The notes under the pieces were generated by a model, which saw nothing but the letters and a program-made list of their open reading frames with translations, searched no databases and was not told the DNA's origin. 64,000 nt of DNA, taken from positions 102,094,563 through 102,158,562 of the forward strand of contig CM041297.1 of the NCBI GenBank assembly GCA_023052935.1. The letters are read 5' to 3'. This stretch comes from Piezodorus guildinii. Lineage: Eukaryota; Arthropoda; Insecta; Hemiptera; Pentatomidae. Below are positions 12,462 through 23,297 of the stretch, one piece after another; position 1 is the first letter of the stretch, and every line of letters begins with the position of its first letter. Position numbers and translations under genes: made by a program.

Positions 12462-12764
12462 TCTTTCTTTTTTTTCGGAGACTCGACAGACCGTATTCGC
12501 CCTTGGCCGCGCGGTTTAATCTTCTGGAAGAATACACACACGTTACTCGATAAAATTTTTGCAGGGTAGGGTCACATCACTTCCTACGCCTACTTTTGTA
12601 AGTGGACGCCATTTGGCTTACAGGTCTCACATGCCCGAGGTAGAGGCTGTTAGTGAATCCCCATTACTTAAATGCTTGAAAAAGCCCCTACGAAACTGGG
12701 ATTTGATCTCGCAACCTTTGGCGAGGGATGACTAGTTCGCTAGCCACTCAGCCACGGGCTCCCA
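12462..12764 (-). mobile_element. SINE family 3 copy
   Basis: The minus-strand head GGGAGCCCGTGGCTGAGTGG contains an A box and GAGATCAAATCCC is the B box. The body carries GGGGATTCACTAACAGCC and CCGCGCGGCCAAGGGC and ends in an A-rich tail (T-run at 12462-12475 on the plus strand). Sister copies lie at 18153, 21610, 35178 and 55146. Confidence 0.8.
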
Positions 12765-13895
12765 TTTAGACTATATCTAGTAGTAGATTTTATTTTAGTT
12801 ATATCTAGTAGTAAATTTTATATAGTATATCTATCTACACCTTAAATAATTTTTCGAATATTACTTTTTATTAAATACAAATTAATAATAATAAATATGA
12901 CAATAAATAATCTACAAAACTTCAAAGATCTCAGGCTTTTCCTTTTTTATTTTTTCTCCTAAGGCAGCTGAAATTCATCTATTATTCAACATTCCATTAA
13001 TCATATTCATTTTATATGTATGTATTTTATATTTAATTTTACTTGTTTCATTATAAAATTAAATTAACTACTCTCGGTCTCAGGAATTTATTTAATGATA
13101 CTGCCTTAGTTATTTTGATATAATATTGGCACAGTAATTAATATCTTAGAATAATTATAAGACAAGGGCCGAAACGTACTCTAAAACAATCAGTACCACC
13201 ATAAAAAAAAAACGCGGGAAGATTAACATTATATAAAGATCATTAAACGGGCCACTAACTGTGCGACAGCTATTACATCATGCTCCTGATAAAAAATTCT
13301 TTCGAGATAATGAAACACTAAACCATAATACGGCGATTACATGTCATAAATGTCAAAAATAAATAATTAATATATAATAGATTGTTTTACGACCTTCATA
13401 TTGAAAAATAAAGTGTTGAAGCGTATTAAAAAATCTCCTGCAAAATATCTAAACGTGAAGATTTGTTTTATGAGTTCGTATACTACGCATATCCCATTGA
13501 CATCACATTTTTATAAATAAAGACTAAGCAGTAATTCGTAAATTACAATTTTTTTTTTTAATTTGGTTACACCTACCCCACCTTTTTAGGATAAACAAGG
13601 ATTTTCGCAGGTAATAGTGTGAGGACAGGAGATTTAGCCAGAGTTAACCCTCCCTTCCCTCGGCAATCCCGGCCCCTCATAAATAACAAAGAAATATCTT
13701 CTTGCGACGCATAGGACTGTTTATGTTATAGAGGCATAGCTTTAGCACAGTAAACGTCCCTTCTGCCTCGCATCGAATAACATGTAAATAATTAAAGTAG
13801 TTCTAATCAAAATATCAGTGCGATAGATTAAGAAATAACTGATACCAGCGGCAGCGGACTCTAAACTGTCCAGCGGGAAGTCCAACCATGACTAG

Positions 13896-13929
<34 letters not shown>

Positions 13930-14749
13930 TCGTATATATTACAATTTGTCATAATAGATTAAAACCAAAATTCAGCAACAAGAAGAGCCTTTAAAACTAA
14001 AAATAGCTTTGTATCGATTGCTTATCCAATAAGCTAATCCTTAAGGCACCCACAGTTCATTATTATATTTTAACGAATTCAACGTTTTTATGTTTTTTTT
14101 AAGTCCTTACTAACTCCTAACAATAAACAAGGCAGTTATATCGTTTTCCAATATCTCATCAAATACGGAACAATGACTTGTTTACACACCACCATGCAAT
14201 AGTCAGTAACAATACATGTTTTTAAGGCTATTACCTGAAAAACAAACCTTCATAAACAATGCATTCTAAGAAATGAATGAATGATGGGACTAATTACATT
14301 CCAAGTGCTTTTAACTTAGGTTGAATACTAACCAAGCAAGTTCATATCATTCAAACTTGAGGCCAACTAATAGCTTCTTCGGAATAAGGTTGCTCGATTC
14401 AATTGCAGAAAACTACATTCCATTTTTACTTATTAACAATAAACGACTGAAAAATTGCTGAATATATTATGAGATAAAGAGAAGCCCTATGCTAATAGGC
14501 AGCCTCGGATGATGCCAAGAGCCTATTGACAGTCTGCAACACGCTGGGTGCATGAGAAGAATCTTTCCCAAGGATTGGGGATCGATAACGCAGATCTTTA
14601 AGAGCCCATACATTTTGGATTTATTTCAATTTCAATTATGAATAGAATATACAGGAATACAATTAAAAATGTAAGTCTACAAAGTACAGTCAACAACAAA
14701 TGTAAACCAACAAATATGGTAGTAATTAAAGGAAGAAAATATACGATCA
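12765..14749. other. Unassigned DNA with poly-T tract
   Basis: A T-run of about 27 lies at 13901-13927. A C/G-richer patch at 13560-13690 (GGGCCGGGATTGCCGAGGG on the minus strand) could be a decayed SINE, but no A/B boxes are clear. GGCCGAAACGT at 13168-13178 is a lone Penelope-like trace. Confidence 0.4.
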
Positions 14750-14751
14750 TA

Positions 14752-16036
14752 TCGGGCTGATGCGAAATTAATGCAGGTTTCCTCTATTGCAATATCTTAA
14801 TTCCAATTGTGTAAACAAAGCTAATCCTAACATTGATCATTATTATACCAAAACAAACCTTATCTAATACCCTCTCTTTCACCATGAATTTGTTTAGTAA
14901 AATCGTTTTGTTCAGTGTGTTCAAAGGTCTTGAATCGAAAATGTCAAAGTGCCATTTTCGTCAAATTTATTTTTACGAATTTAAATTAGGGCGCAGCGCT
15001 GCGCAAACGGCTCGTAATATTAATGAAGTGTGGGGTCAGGGGCTTTTAATGAGTGCACGGTACAGCGTTGGTTCCAGAAGTTTCGCAGAGGAGATTTCGA
15101 CCTCGAAGACAAGGAAGGTCGGGGCCGTCATCTTGCTCTGGACAACGACCAGCTGAGGTCAAAAGTGGAAGAAGACCCAACCAAAACCACACGAGAAATG
15201 GCGGCGGAACTCGGTGTGAACCAATCCACAGTTGTACGCCACTTGGAAGCAATTGGTAAGGTAAAAAAGTTGGCCAAGTGGGTGCCACACCAATTAAACG
15301 ACCACCAAAAAAATCGACGCTTTGAAATCTGCTCCATGCTTGTGACACGCAATAAAAATGATCCATTTCTCGATCGCATTGTGACGTGCGATGAAAAATG
15401 GATCTTATACGACAACAGAAGGCGTTCTAGCCAATGGCTGGGCAAAGATGAACAACCAAAACCTTTCCCGAAGCCCAACCTGCACCCAAAAAAGGTTATG
15501 GTCACAGTTTGGTGGTATAATGCTGGTGTTATTCACTACAGCTTTCTCAATCGAGGTGAGACTATAACTGCTGACAAGTACTGTCAAGAAATTGACAGCA
15601 TGAATCAAAAATTGCAACGTCTTTGCCCAGCATTGATGAATCGGAAGGGGCCGATCCTGCTCCACGATAACGCCAGACCACACGTTGCACAACCAACGCT
15701 TCGACGACTGCACGAGTTGGGCTACGAAGTTCTCCAACATCCGCCTTATTCACCTGACCTCTCTCCTACAGACTTCCACTTTTTCAGGCATCTGGACAAC
15801 TTTTTGAGGGAGAAAAATTTTCAAAACCAGGACGACATTGAAAATTCTTTTCGTGATTTCATTGAGTCCAGGGATTCGGATTTTTTTTCTGGTGGAATAA
15901 GAAAGCTTGTTGAACGTTGGCAAAAGTGCATTGATTCAGATGGAAATTATTTTGATTAAACATATATGGTTAAAGTAAAGATATGGCGTATTTACAATAC
16001 CTACTAAAAACCTGCATTAATTTTGCATCAACCCAA
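14752..16036 (+). mobile_element. mariner element, cecropia type, copy 1 (both termini present)
   Basis: The element is 1285 bp and sits between TA dinucleotides (14750-14751 and 16037-16038). The 5' terminus begins TCGGGCTGATGCGAAATTAA and the inverted 3' terminus TTGGGTTGATGCAAAATTAA; 26 of the first 29 positions match. The transposase frame lies inside but is shifted (see next entry). Length, TA target and D34D transposase are those of Tc1/mariner. The first 69 bp lie outside the tandem duplication, so only this copy has the 5' terminus. Confidence 0.9.
14941..15959 (+). pseudogene. mariner transposase, single-base frameshift
   Basis: The sequence is identical to the intact copy at 18398-19417 except that a five-G run near 15037-15041 has lost one G, breaking the frame after residue ~32 (INEVWGQG). 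Downstream the frame is open from 15030 to 15959 and carries all catalytic residues: TCDEKWI, HDNARPH and PDLSPTD. The intervening helix-turn-helix region is therefore separated from its N-terminus. A one-base sequencing error in a G-run could explain the difference and must be excluded before calling this a true pseudogene. Confidence 0.85.
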
Positions 16037-16038
16037 TA

Positions 16039-17817
16039 AAAACTGCATACATTGTGGCGAAAATTCCTAAGATAGTTTTTAAGTTTGTTTTTTTGCACAG
16101 GATTTTTATTATATTTCAGAGCCTCACTTCATGTGGAATTTTCATAGTTCATATCAATGCCTGATTAGTATTTGACGAGTGTTTGATAGATATTAAAAAC
16201 CGTTGTCTTTCTCATTTACCTGTTAATTATTCAAGCTTTAATTAATAAATGTATATGCTTACATACTAACCCTTAAAAATAACAATAACATTATAATAGA
16301 ATTTTTTAAGGATGTTATTAAATAATCGTTAGAGTCATTTTTTAATTATTGTTCTGAGAATTTTAACTACATGCCATCAAGCAAATCAGTAAATATTTAC
16401 TCAAATCTTGACTGTTGACCCAACAGTAGATATTTACAAAGCCTTACACGGGCTCAAATGTTCCGTATCTACAACTACCAGCTTGCATAGAGCTCACGCC
16501 GGTGAGTTCAGAACACTACTTTTATGCAGAGGACCGTCAGGCATTCATGTTATACAAACACGCAAAAAAGGACAACACCAAAGGTTCTAGAGATGTATAG
16601 TGATATATAAGGTACAGTAAGTGATCCCAGTTATGAAAAATAAATTTCTCCAGTACCAGAAGAGATGCACCTTTCAACCCGTCTTTTATTTGTGTGCCAA
16701 TTAAGTTCTTCGTTGAAACGTGCGGAGAAGAATTTTTCCTTAAGAACCACCTAGGACATCTTGTTTTTTTTTTTTAACCAACACTATTCTTAGAACCGTA
16801 CAACACTTTTCGAAAATTCACAGCGTATTCACAATCAGTAAAAGTGATTTTGTGTTTGGCGGCTAGAGAATCGAAGAGGAAATAGAATTTTCCTTGAAGG
16901 CTCTTCTCTCTTCAGGTCTAGAGCAGCATTGAACCTTACAAGTACTTCACCTCCATAGTTAATGAGCGGTTAGTCAACGTCAAAGTTTCCTTGAAAGAGC
17001 GAGATATTGTAAACATCACCAGTTTCTTAAAAACTAGGATCGGAAGATACCTCTATTAAAATATGTCTTACTTAATTACTATATTTCAAAGATCACGATC
17101 TTATCGTCACTATGAGAATATATTTTTTTTTCCGGAAACAAAAACATTAATCTGACTCCTCCCTCAAATAATACAAGGGCAAAATAAAAAATCTTCAGAT
17201 TCGAAAATACAAGTAAAAAGTTCAACTTTTCTAAGTAAACATCTTAAGGAGAACATGACCTGCAGTACAGGTCATAAGAGATTTAGTAGAGAACGTGAAT
17301 AAGGTATCTGCCGTGGTCGTGATGTTAGCTTTCTACCTTACGCTGTTGCGACAGATGTTCGCAAACCTTTTGCTCTCTTGTGGTTGGCACATCTGAAGTC
17401 ACGCAAGGTAAAATGAAAGATTTCTTAAAATATGGCACTAATAAAAAATTAACTAAAACATCTACCCTGACATGAAATAAAATATGTGAACAAACTTGAA
17501 ACAAGTGGAAAAGTCCCGCTCTTAGGAGATGGAAACATTTAGTTTGAAGTGCCCATTGTCAAATCCCCATTATATGATGATCAAGCATAACAAGAACGCA
17601 TTAACATACTTCTACGTAGTTGGTGCCATGAGCCCTCTATAGATTAGCAACTAATTCCTGCCGCTGAATTTATTAACCAAGGGATTTCCCGTTCAATTTC
17701 CTATCACAGTAATTATGCAAAGTAGTAGCTTTTTTTTTACAAATAGAATGGCTTAACAAGATGTGTGAATGAACAGAACTTTATGAATGGCCAATTAGAA
17801 GACATAATAACTACTTT
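16039..17817. other. Unassigned DNA within duplication unit 1
   Basis: No frame over 60 codons has recognisable content and no element termini are seen. The identical stretch recurs at 19497-21274. Confidence 0.5.
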
Positions 17818-18152
17818 CTATCGGTGCTTATCTATGGAGCAGAGAGCTGGATTATGAAGGAAATGCTATTAAGACTTATAGCTGCCTCGAAAATGAAGTT
17901 TCTGTGAAGAATTGAGGGGGAGAGAAGGGGAGTCTGTGTCCGGAATAAAACGTTCAGGAAAGAGCTTAATGTATGCTCTGTTCCGGCAATCCTAGAAAAG
18001 AGCCAACTGGGATGGTACGGGCATATCAGCCGAATGTACCACCACCGGAACCCCACTAAAACGATGAAGGCAAGACCTCTAGGAAGTAGACGCTCTAGAA
18101 TCCCCTATGTCACCCACATAGAGCGAATAGGGAGGCGTAGAGGAAAGACTGT
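17818..18152 (+). pseudogene. LINE ORF2 C-terminal fragment (CR1/RTE-like tail)
   Basis: Reading across stops and shifts, the fragment shows YGAESWIMKEM, MKFL, LEKSQLGWYGHISRM and a Lys/Arg-rich ARPLGSRRSR, the familiar C-terminal order of many insect non-LTR reverse transcriptases. There is an in-frame stop after MKFL and no catalytic domain. It is cut by the SINE that starts at 18153. Confidence 0.7.
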
Positions 18153-18277
18153 AGAGGAAAATAGGGGAGCCGGTGGCTGAGTGGCTAGCGCGCTAGTCTC
18201 CCACACCAGAGTTGTGAGTTCGAGTCCCAGTCCTATATTAATTATAAGAATATAATTAAATGGGGACTCACTCACAG
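18153..18277 (+). mobile_element. SINE family 3, truncated by the duplication junction
   Basis: The head GAGCCGGTGGCTGAGTGG and B box GAGTTCGAGTCCC are intact. The body stops at CTCACTCACAG, where unit 2 begins. The complete version of the same insertion is at 21610-21919. Confidence 0.85.
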
Positions 18278-19494
18278 CTAATCCTAACATTGATCATTAT
18301 TATACCAAAACAAACCTTATCTAATACCCTCTCTTTCACCATGAATTTGTTTAGTAAAATCGTTTTGTTCAGTGTGTTCAAAGGTCTTGAATCGAAAATG
18401 TCAAAGTGCCATTTTCGTCAAATTTATTTTTACGAATTTAAATTAGGGCGCAGCGCTGCGCAAACGGCTCGTAATATTAATGAAGTGTGGGGTCAGGGGG
18501 CTTTTAATGAGTGCACGGTACAGCGTTGGTTCCAGAAGTTTCGCAGAGGAGATTTCGACCTCGAAGACAAGGAAGGTCGGGGCCGTCATCTTGCTCTGGA
18601 CAACGACCAGCTGAGGTCAAAAGTGGAAGAAGACCCAACCAAAACCACACGAGAAATGGCGGCGGAACTCGGTGTGAACCAATCCACAGTTGTACGCCAC
18701 TTGGAAGCAATTGGTAAGGTAAAAAAGTTGGCCAAGTGGGTGCCACACCAATTAAACGACCACCAAAAAAATCGACGCTTTGAAATCTGCTCCATGCTTG
18801 TGACACGCAATAAAAATGATCCATTTCTCGATCGCATTGTGACGTGCGATGAAAAATGGATCTTATACGACAACAGAAGGCGTTCTAGCCAATGGCTGGG
18901 CAAAGATGAACAACCAAAACCTTTCCCGAAGCCCAACCTGCACCCAAAAAAGGTTATGGTCACAGTTTGGTGGTATAATGCTGGTGTTATTCACTACAGC
19001 TTTCTCAATCGAGGTGAGACTATAACTGCTGACAAGTACTGTCAAGAAATTGACAGCATGAATCAAAAATTGCAACGTCTTTGCCCAGCATTGATGAATC
19101 GGAAGGGGCCGATCCTGCTCCACGATAACGCCAGACCACACGTTGCACAACCAACGCTTCGACGACTGCACGAGTTGGGCTACGAAGTTCTCCAACATCC
19201 GCCTTATTCACCTGACCTCTCTCCTACAGACTTCCACTTTTTCAGGCATCTGGACAACTTTTTGAGGGAGAAAAATTTTCAAAACCAGGACGACATTGAA
19301 AATTCTTTTCGTGATTTCATTGAGTCCAGGGATTCGGATTTTTTTTCTGGTGGAATAAGAAAGCTTGTTGAACGTTGGCAAAAGTGCATTGATTCAGATG
19401 GAAATTATTTTGATTAAACATATATGGTTAAAGTAAAGATATGGCGTATTTACAATACCTACTAAAAACCTGCATTAATTTTGCATCAACCCAA
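18278..19494 (+). mobile_element. mariner copy 2, 5' terminus missing
   Basis: This copy begins 69 bp inside the element because the duplication breakpoint lies between the 5' terminus and the transposase. The 3' terminus (ending at 19494, followed by TA) and the whole transposase frame are present. Without the 5' inverted repeat it should not be mobilisable, but it can still be an expressed source of protein if a promoter is supplied. Confidence 0.88.
18398..19417 (+). CDS. mariner transposase, intact (cecropia type)
   Basis: Starting at the ATG of MSKCHFRQIYFYEFK, the frame gives 339 residues, the usual mariner length. Residues ~1-110 hold the paired helix-turn-helix DNA-binding region (CTVQRWFQKF, REMAAELGV, TVVRHLEAIGKVKKLAKWVP). 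The catalytic triad is in TCDEKWI, HDNARPH and SPDLSPTD, with 34 residues between the second and third Asp (D34D). The C-terminus is RWQKCIDSDGNYFD. The order closely resembles human Hsmar1/SETMAR-type mariner, hence the cecropia assignment. The protein cuts and pastes the element at TA sites. The frame is open upstream to 18260, but the later ATG fits family length. All three catalytic Asp are present. Confidence 0.93.
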   Translation: MSKCHFRQIYFYEFKLGRSAAQTARNINEVWGQGAFNECTVQRWFQKFRRGDFDLEDKEGRGRHLALDNDQLRSKVEEDPTKTTREMAAELGVNQSTVVRHLEAIGKVKKLAKWVPHQLNDHQKNRRFEICSMLVTRNKNDPFLDRIVTCDEKWILYDNRRRSSQWLGKDEQPKPFPKPNLHPKKVMVTVWWYNAGVIHYSFLNRGETITADKYCQEIDSMNQKLQRLCPALMNRKGPILLHDNARPHVAQPTLRRLHELGYEVLQHPPYSPDLSPTDFHFFRHLDNFLREKNFQNQDDIENSFRDFIESRDSDFFSGGIRKLVERWQKCIDSDGNYFD

Positions 19495-19496
19495 TA

Positions 19497-21274
19497 AAAA
19501 CTGCATACATTGTGGCGAAAATTCCTAAGATAGTTTTTAAGTTTGTTTTTTTGCACAGGATTTTTATTATATTTCAGAGCCTCACTTCATGTGGAATTTT
19601 CATAGTTCATATCAATGCCTGATTAGTATTTGACGAGTGTTTGATAGATATTAAAAACCGTTGTCTTTCTCATTTACCTGTTAATTATTCAAGCTTTAAT
19701 TAATAAATGTATATGCTTACATACTAACCCTTAAAAATAACAATAACATTATAATAGAATTTTTTAAGGATGTTATTAAATAATCGTTAGAGTCATTTTT
19801 TAATTATTGTTCTGAGAATTTTAACTACATGCCATCAAGCAAATCAGTAAATATTTACTCAAATCTTGACTGTTGACCCAACAGTAGATATTTACAAAGC
19901 CTTACACGGGCTCAAATGTTCCGTATCTACAACTACCAGCTTGCATAGAGCTCACGCCGGTGAGTTCAGAACACTACTTTTATGCAGAGGACCGTCAGGC
20001 ATTCATGTTATACAAACACGCAAAAAAGGACAACACCAAAGGTTCTAGAGATGTATAGTGATATATAAGGTACAGTAAGTGATCCCAGTTATGAAAAATA
20101 AATTTCTCCAGTACCAGAAGAGATGCACCTTTCAACCCGTCTTTTATTTGTGTGCCAATTAAGTTCTTCGTTGAAACGTGCGGAGAAGAATTTTTCCTTA
20201 AGAACCACCTAGGACATCTTGTTTTTTTTTTTTAACCAACACTATTCTTAGAACCGTACAACACTTTTCGAAAATTCACAGCGTATTCACAATCAGTAAA
20301 AGTGATTTTGTGTTTGGCGGCTAGAGAATCGAAGAGGAAATAGAATTTTCCTTGAAGGCTCTTCTCTCTTCAGGTCTAGAGCAGCATTGAACCTTACAAG
20401 TACTTCACCTCCATAGTTAATGAGCGGTTAGTCAACGTCAAAGTTTCCTTGAAAGAGCGAGATATTGTAAACATCACCAGTTTCTTAAAAACTAGGATCG
20501 GAAGATACCTCTATTAAAATATGTCTTACTTAATTACTATATTTCAAAGATCACGATCTTATCGTCACTATGAGATATATTTTTTTTTCCGGAAACAAAA
20601 ACATTAATCTGACTCCTCCCTCAAATAATACAAGGGCAAAATAAAAAATCTTCAGATTCGAAAATACAAGTAAAAAGTTCAACTTTTCTAAGTAAACATC
20701 TTAAGGAGAACATGACCTGCAGTACAGGTCATAAGAGATTTAGTAGAGAACGTGAATAAGGTATCTGCCGTGGTCGTGATGTTAGCTTTCTACCTTACGC
20801 TGTTGCGACAGATGTTCGCAAACCTTTTGCTCTCTTGTGGTTGGCACATCTGAAGTCACGCAAGGTAAAATGAAAGATTTCTTAAAATATGGCACTAATA
20901 AAAAATTAACTAAAACATCTACCCTGACATGAAATAAAATATGTGAACAAACTTGAAACAAGTGGAAAAGTCCCGCTCTTAGGAGATGGAAACATTTAGT
21001 TTGAAGTGCCCATTGTCAAATCCCCATTATATGATGATCAAGCATAACAAGAACGCATTAACATACTTCTACGTAGTTGGTGCCATGAGCCCTCTATAGA
21101 TTAGCAACTAATTCCTGCCGCTGAATTTATTAACCAAGGGATTTCCCGTTCAATTTCCTATCACAGTAATTATGCAAAGTAGTAGCTTTTTTTTTACAAA
21201 TAGAATGGCTTAACAAGATGTGTGAATGAACAGAACTTTATGAATGGCCAATTAGAAGACATAATAACTACTTT
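19497..21274. other. Unassigned DNA within duplication unit 2
   Basis: Same content as 16039-17817, with one base missing near 20574. Nothing is recognised. Confidence 0.5.
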
Positions 21275-22035
21275 CTATCGGTGCTTATCTATGGAGCAGA
21301 GAGCTGGATTATGAAGGAAATGCTATTAAGACTTATAGCTGCCTCGAAAATGAAGTTTCTGTGAAGAATTGAGGGGGAGAGAAGGGGAGTCTGTGTCCGG
21401 AATAAAACGTTCAGGAAAGAGCTTAATGTATGCTCTGTTCCGGCAATCCTAGAAAAGAGCCAACTGGGATGGTACGGGCATATCAGCCGAATGTACCACC
21501 ACCGGAACCCCACTAAAACGATGAAGGCAAGACCTCTAGGAAGTAGACGCTCTAGAATCCCCTATGTCACCCACATAGAGCGAATAGGGAGGCGTAGAGG
21601 AAAGACTGTAGAGGAAAATAGGGGAGCCGGTGGCTGAGTGGCTAGCGCGCTAGTCTCCCACACCAGAGTTGTGAGTTCGAGTCCCAGTCCTATATTAATT
21701 ATAAGAATATAATTAAATGGGGACTCACTCACAGCCTCTCCCCCGGGTAGTGAGACTCGTCAGCCTACTGGTGGCAATACGCAAAAATAGGAGTAAGGAG
21801 TGGTGACCCTACCCTAAACATTTCATCGAGAAACGTGAGAACATTCTCACAGGAGTCTATACCACGCGGCCAAGGGCCTACACGGCCTGTCGCGCCAGAG
21901 AGAGAAAAAAAGAAAAAAAAGAGGAAAGACTGTGTGAGATCAAAAACCTTGCCGGGGACAGAGATAGATGGTTCTAATGGCTTGGAGCACCCCCACGCTG
22001 AAAGGCAAATGGATAAGAAAAAAGAAGAACATCAT
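21275..22035 (+). pseudogene. LINE ORF2 C-terminal fragment interrupted by a SINE
   Basis: The coding remnant of 17818-18152 is repeated here and, beyond the SINE, continues at 21934-22035 with EIKNLAGDRDRWF and a Lys-rich end (KKK...). The 14-bp repeat AGAGGAAAGACTGT at 21596-21609 and 21920-21933 brackets the SINE, showing that the two halves were once contiguous. Several stops and shifts make it non-functional. Confidence 0.75.
21610..21919 (+). mobile_element. SINE family 3, complete, with target duplication
   Basis: The 310-bp element has a tRNA-like head (GTGGCTGAGTGGCTAGCGCG, GAGTTCGAGTCCC), a body with GGGGACTCACTCACAGCC and GTGGTGACCCTACCC, CGCGGCCAAGGGCC, and an A-rich tail. It is flanked by AGAGGAAAGACTGT on both sides, so it inserted into the LINE remnant. 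Confidence 0.88.
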
Positions 22036-22983
22036 CAAATAAATAGTATAAAATGGCATAGGGCGATGCCCCATCTGACTCTCAATCCAGACTAAAGAAA
22101 GACTGCCCATACAAATTAAAAATTGACCTTCGAACAGTATCCCGAATAAAAAAACTACATCAGAAAGATGATCCGCAGAAGGTTGTATGGGTCATCGTTT
22201 GGTATCAGCACATGCAAGATAACTCGTGTATAAATTCTTTCGAAGCGGAGAAAACCTAAAATCTAATCTCAATATTAGTAGCAACATCTAAAACCATGCC
22301 TCCTATATAGATTTAACTACAAACTTCTTTGAATGTTGAAATGATCATACTTCCAACTGGGGCCACGTATTTTTGTCATGTATTATGTAAGTTTTTTAAT
22401 AGAATATAAAATATTATGTAATAAAGAATCGACCAACAATAACTGCATGCTGTTATAAGTGACAACAAATATCAGTAACTGATCTCATGTTGTTCTTAAA
22501 AAAATATTATTCTTAGTTATTAAAGTAATCAAAATGACTAGTGCTCTGTATTTGAGAAGTTTAATTCAGGTTTGTATAATGGAATGTTGATCAAATATAA
22601 AAGTTACCGCGTCAGAGCCGTCCAGCTTGTGCAGAATTTACTTGATTTGAATAAACTTGGTCTAGAAGAAACGATGTAATAAAATTATTTACGTAATAAT
22701 TTCTGGAATGTTCACCAAAAAAACAACAAAGAATGTTAATGAACATCTTAAATAAAAGAATTTACAGATTATTCACATGATTAACGGTATTAATATTCAT
22801 TAGAACAAAAACAACCTAAGGTTTAAATAATTATACGCTTGGATCTGTATTTATTGAAACGGACTTAACGTTTGAGGAGAGTCAAATAAGCTGATTATTA
22901 TAGTTTTTAAGAGTTAAATTAAATTAATTCTTTAAAGCAATAACTTAGTCAGATTTGAATAAAATAATCATAAAAATAAATCT
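22036..22983. other. Unassigned A+T-rich DNA
   Basis: Nothing recognised between the LINE remnant and the Jockey target site. Confidence 0.5.
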
Positions 22984-23297
22984 AGAAAATAATTGATGCG
23001 CGTGTGTATAGCGGTCATCTTTCAAGTCGGCTCTTGGATTTCTTGCTTTTTCAGTTGGATATCACTTCAGAACAGTCTTGAAAACATCACCAGGCTTCAG
23101 GATAACAACAACAGTAAATATTGGAGCAAACAACGGTAAGTTGGGTTACAATTTACACTGTAAAGTGAATGCTGAGTCACCTCTTCATATCAGCTGATTG
23201 CCAATAGCTAGGCAAGGCTGGTCTTGCTTAAGTTTTCTTAAGTTATTTTTTTTTCCCCCCACATCTGGTTGTTATTTAATTATTTTCCTTACATGAA

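Larger units (their letters stand above)
14821..18277. repeat. Tandem duplication, unit 1 (3457 bp)
   Basis: The unit starts at CTAATCCTAAC inside the mariner 5' region and ends inside a SINE body (CTCACTCACAG). Unit 2 follows directly at 18278. By eye I find only two differences over the whole length: a G insertion near 18498 and an A deletion near 20574 in unit 2, each a single base. The outer flanks share AGC with the junction, a 3-bp microhomology. Confidence 0.92.
18278..21734. repeat. Tandem duplication, unit 2 (3457 bp)
   Basis: Near-perfect copy of 14821-18277, in direct orientation with no spacer. After its last base the SINE body continues normally (CCTCTCCCCCGGG), so unit 2 retains the original right flank and unit 1 the original left flank. 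Confidence 0.92.

Noticed and set aside
15046..15753. Minus- and plus-strand frames within the mariner transposase
   Set aside because: Shadows of the transposase, repeated identically in the second unit.
18260..18397. N-terminal extension of the transposase frame (46 residues)
   Set aside because: Open by chance across the duplication junction and mariner leader; family length and homology fit the later ATG at 18398.
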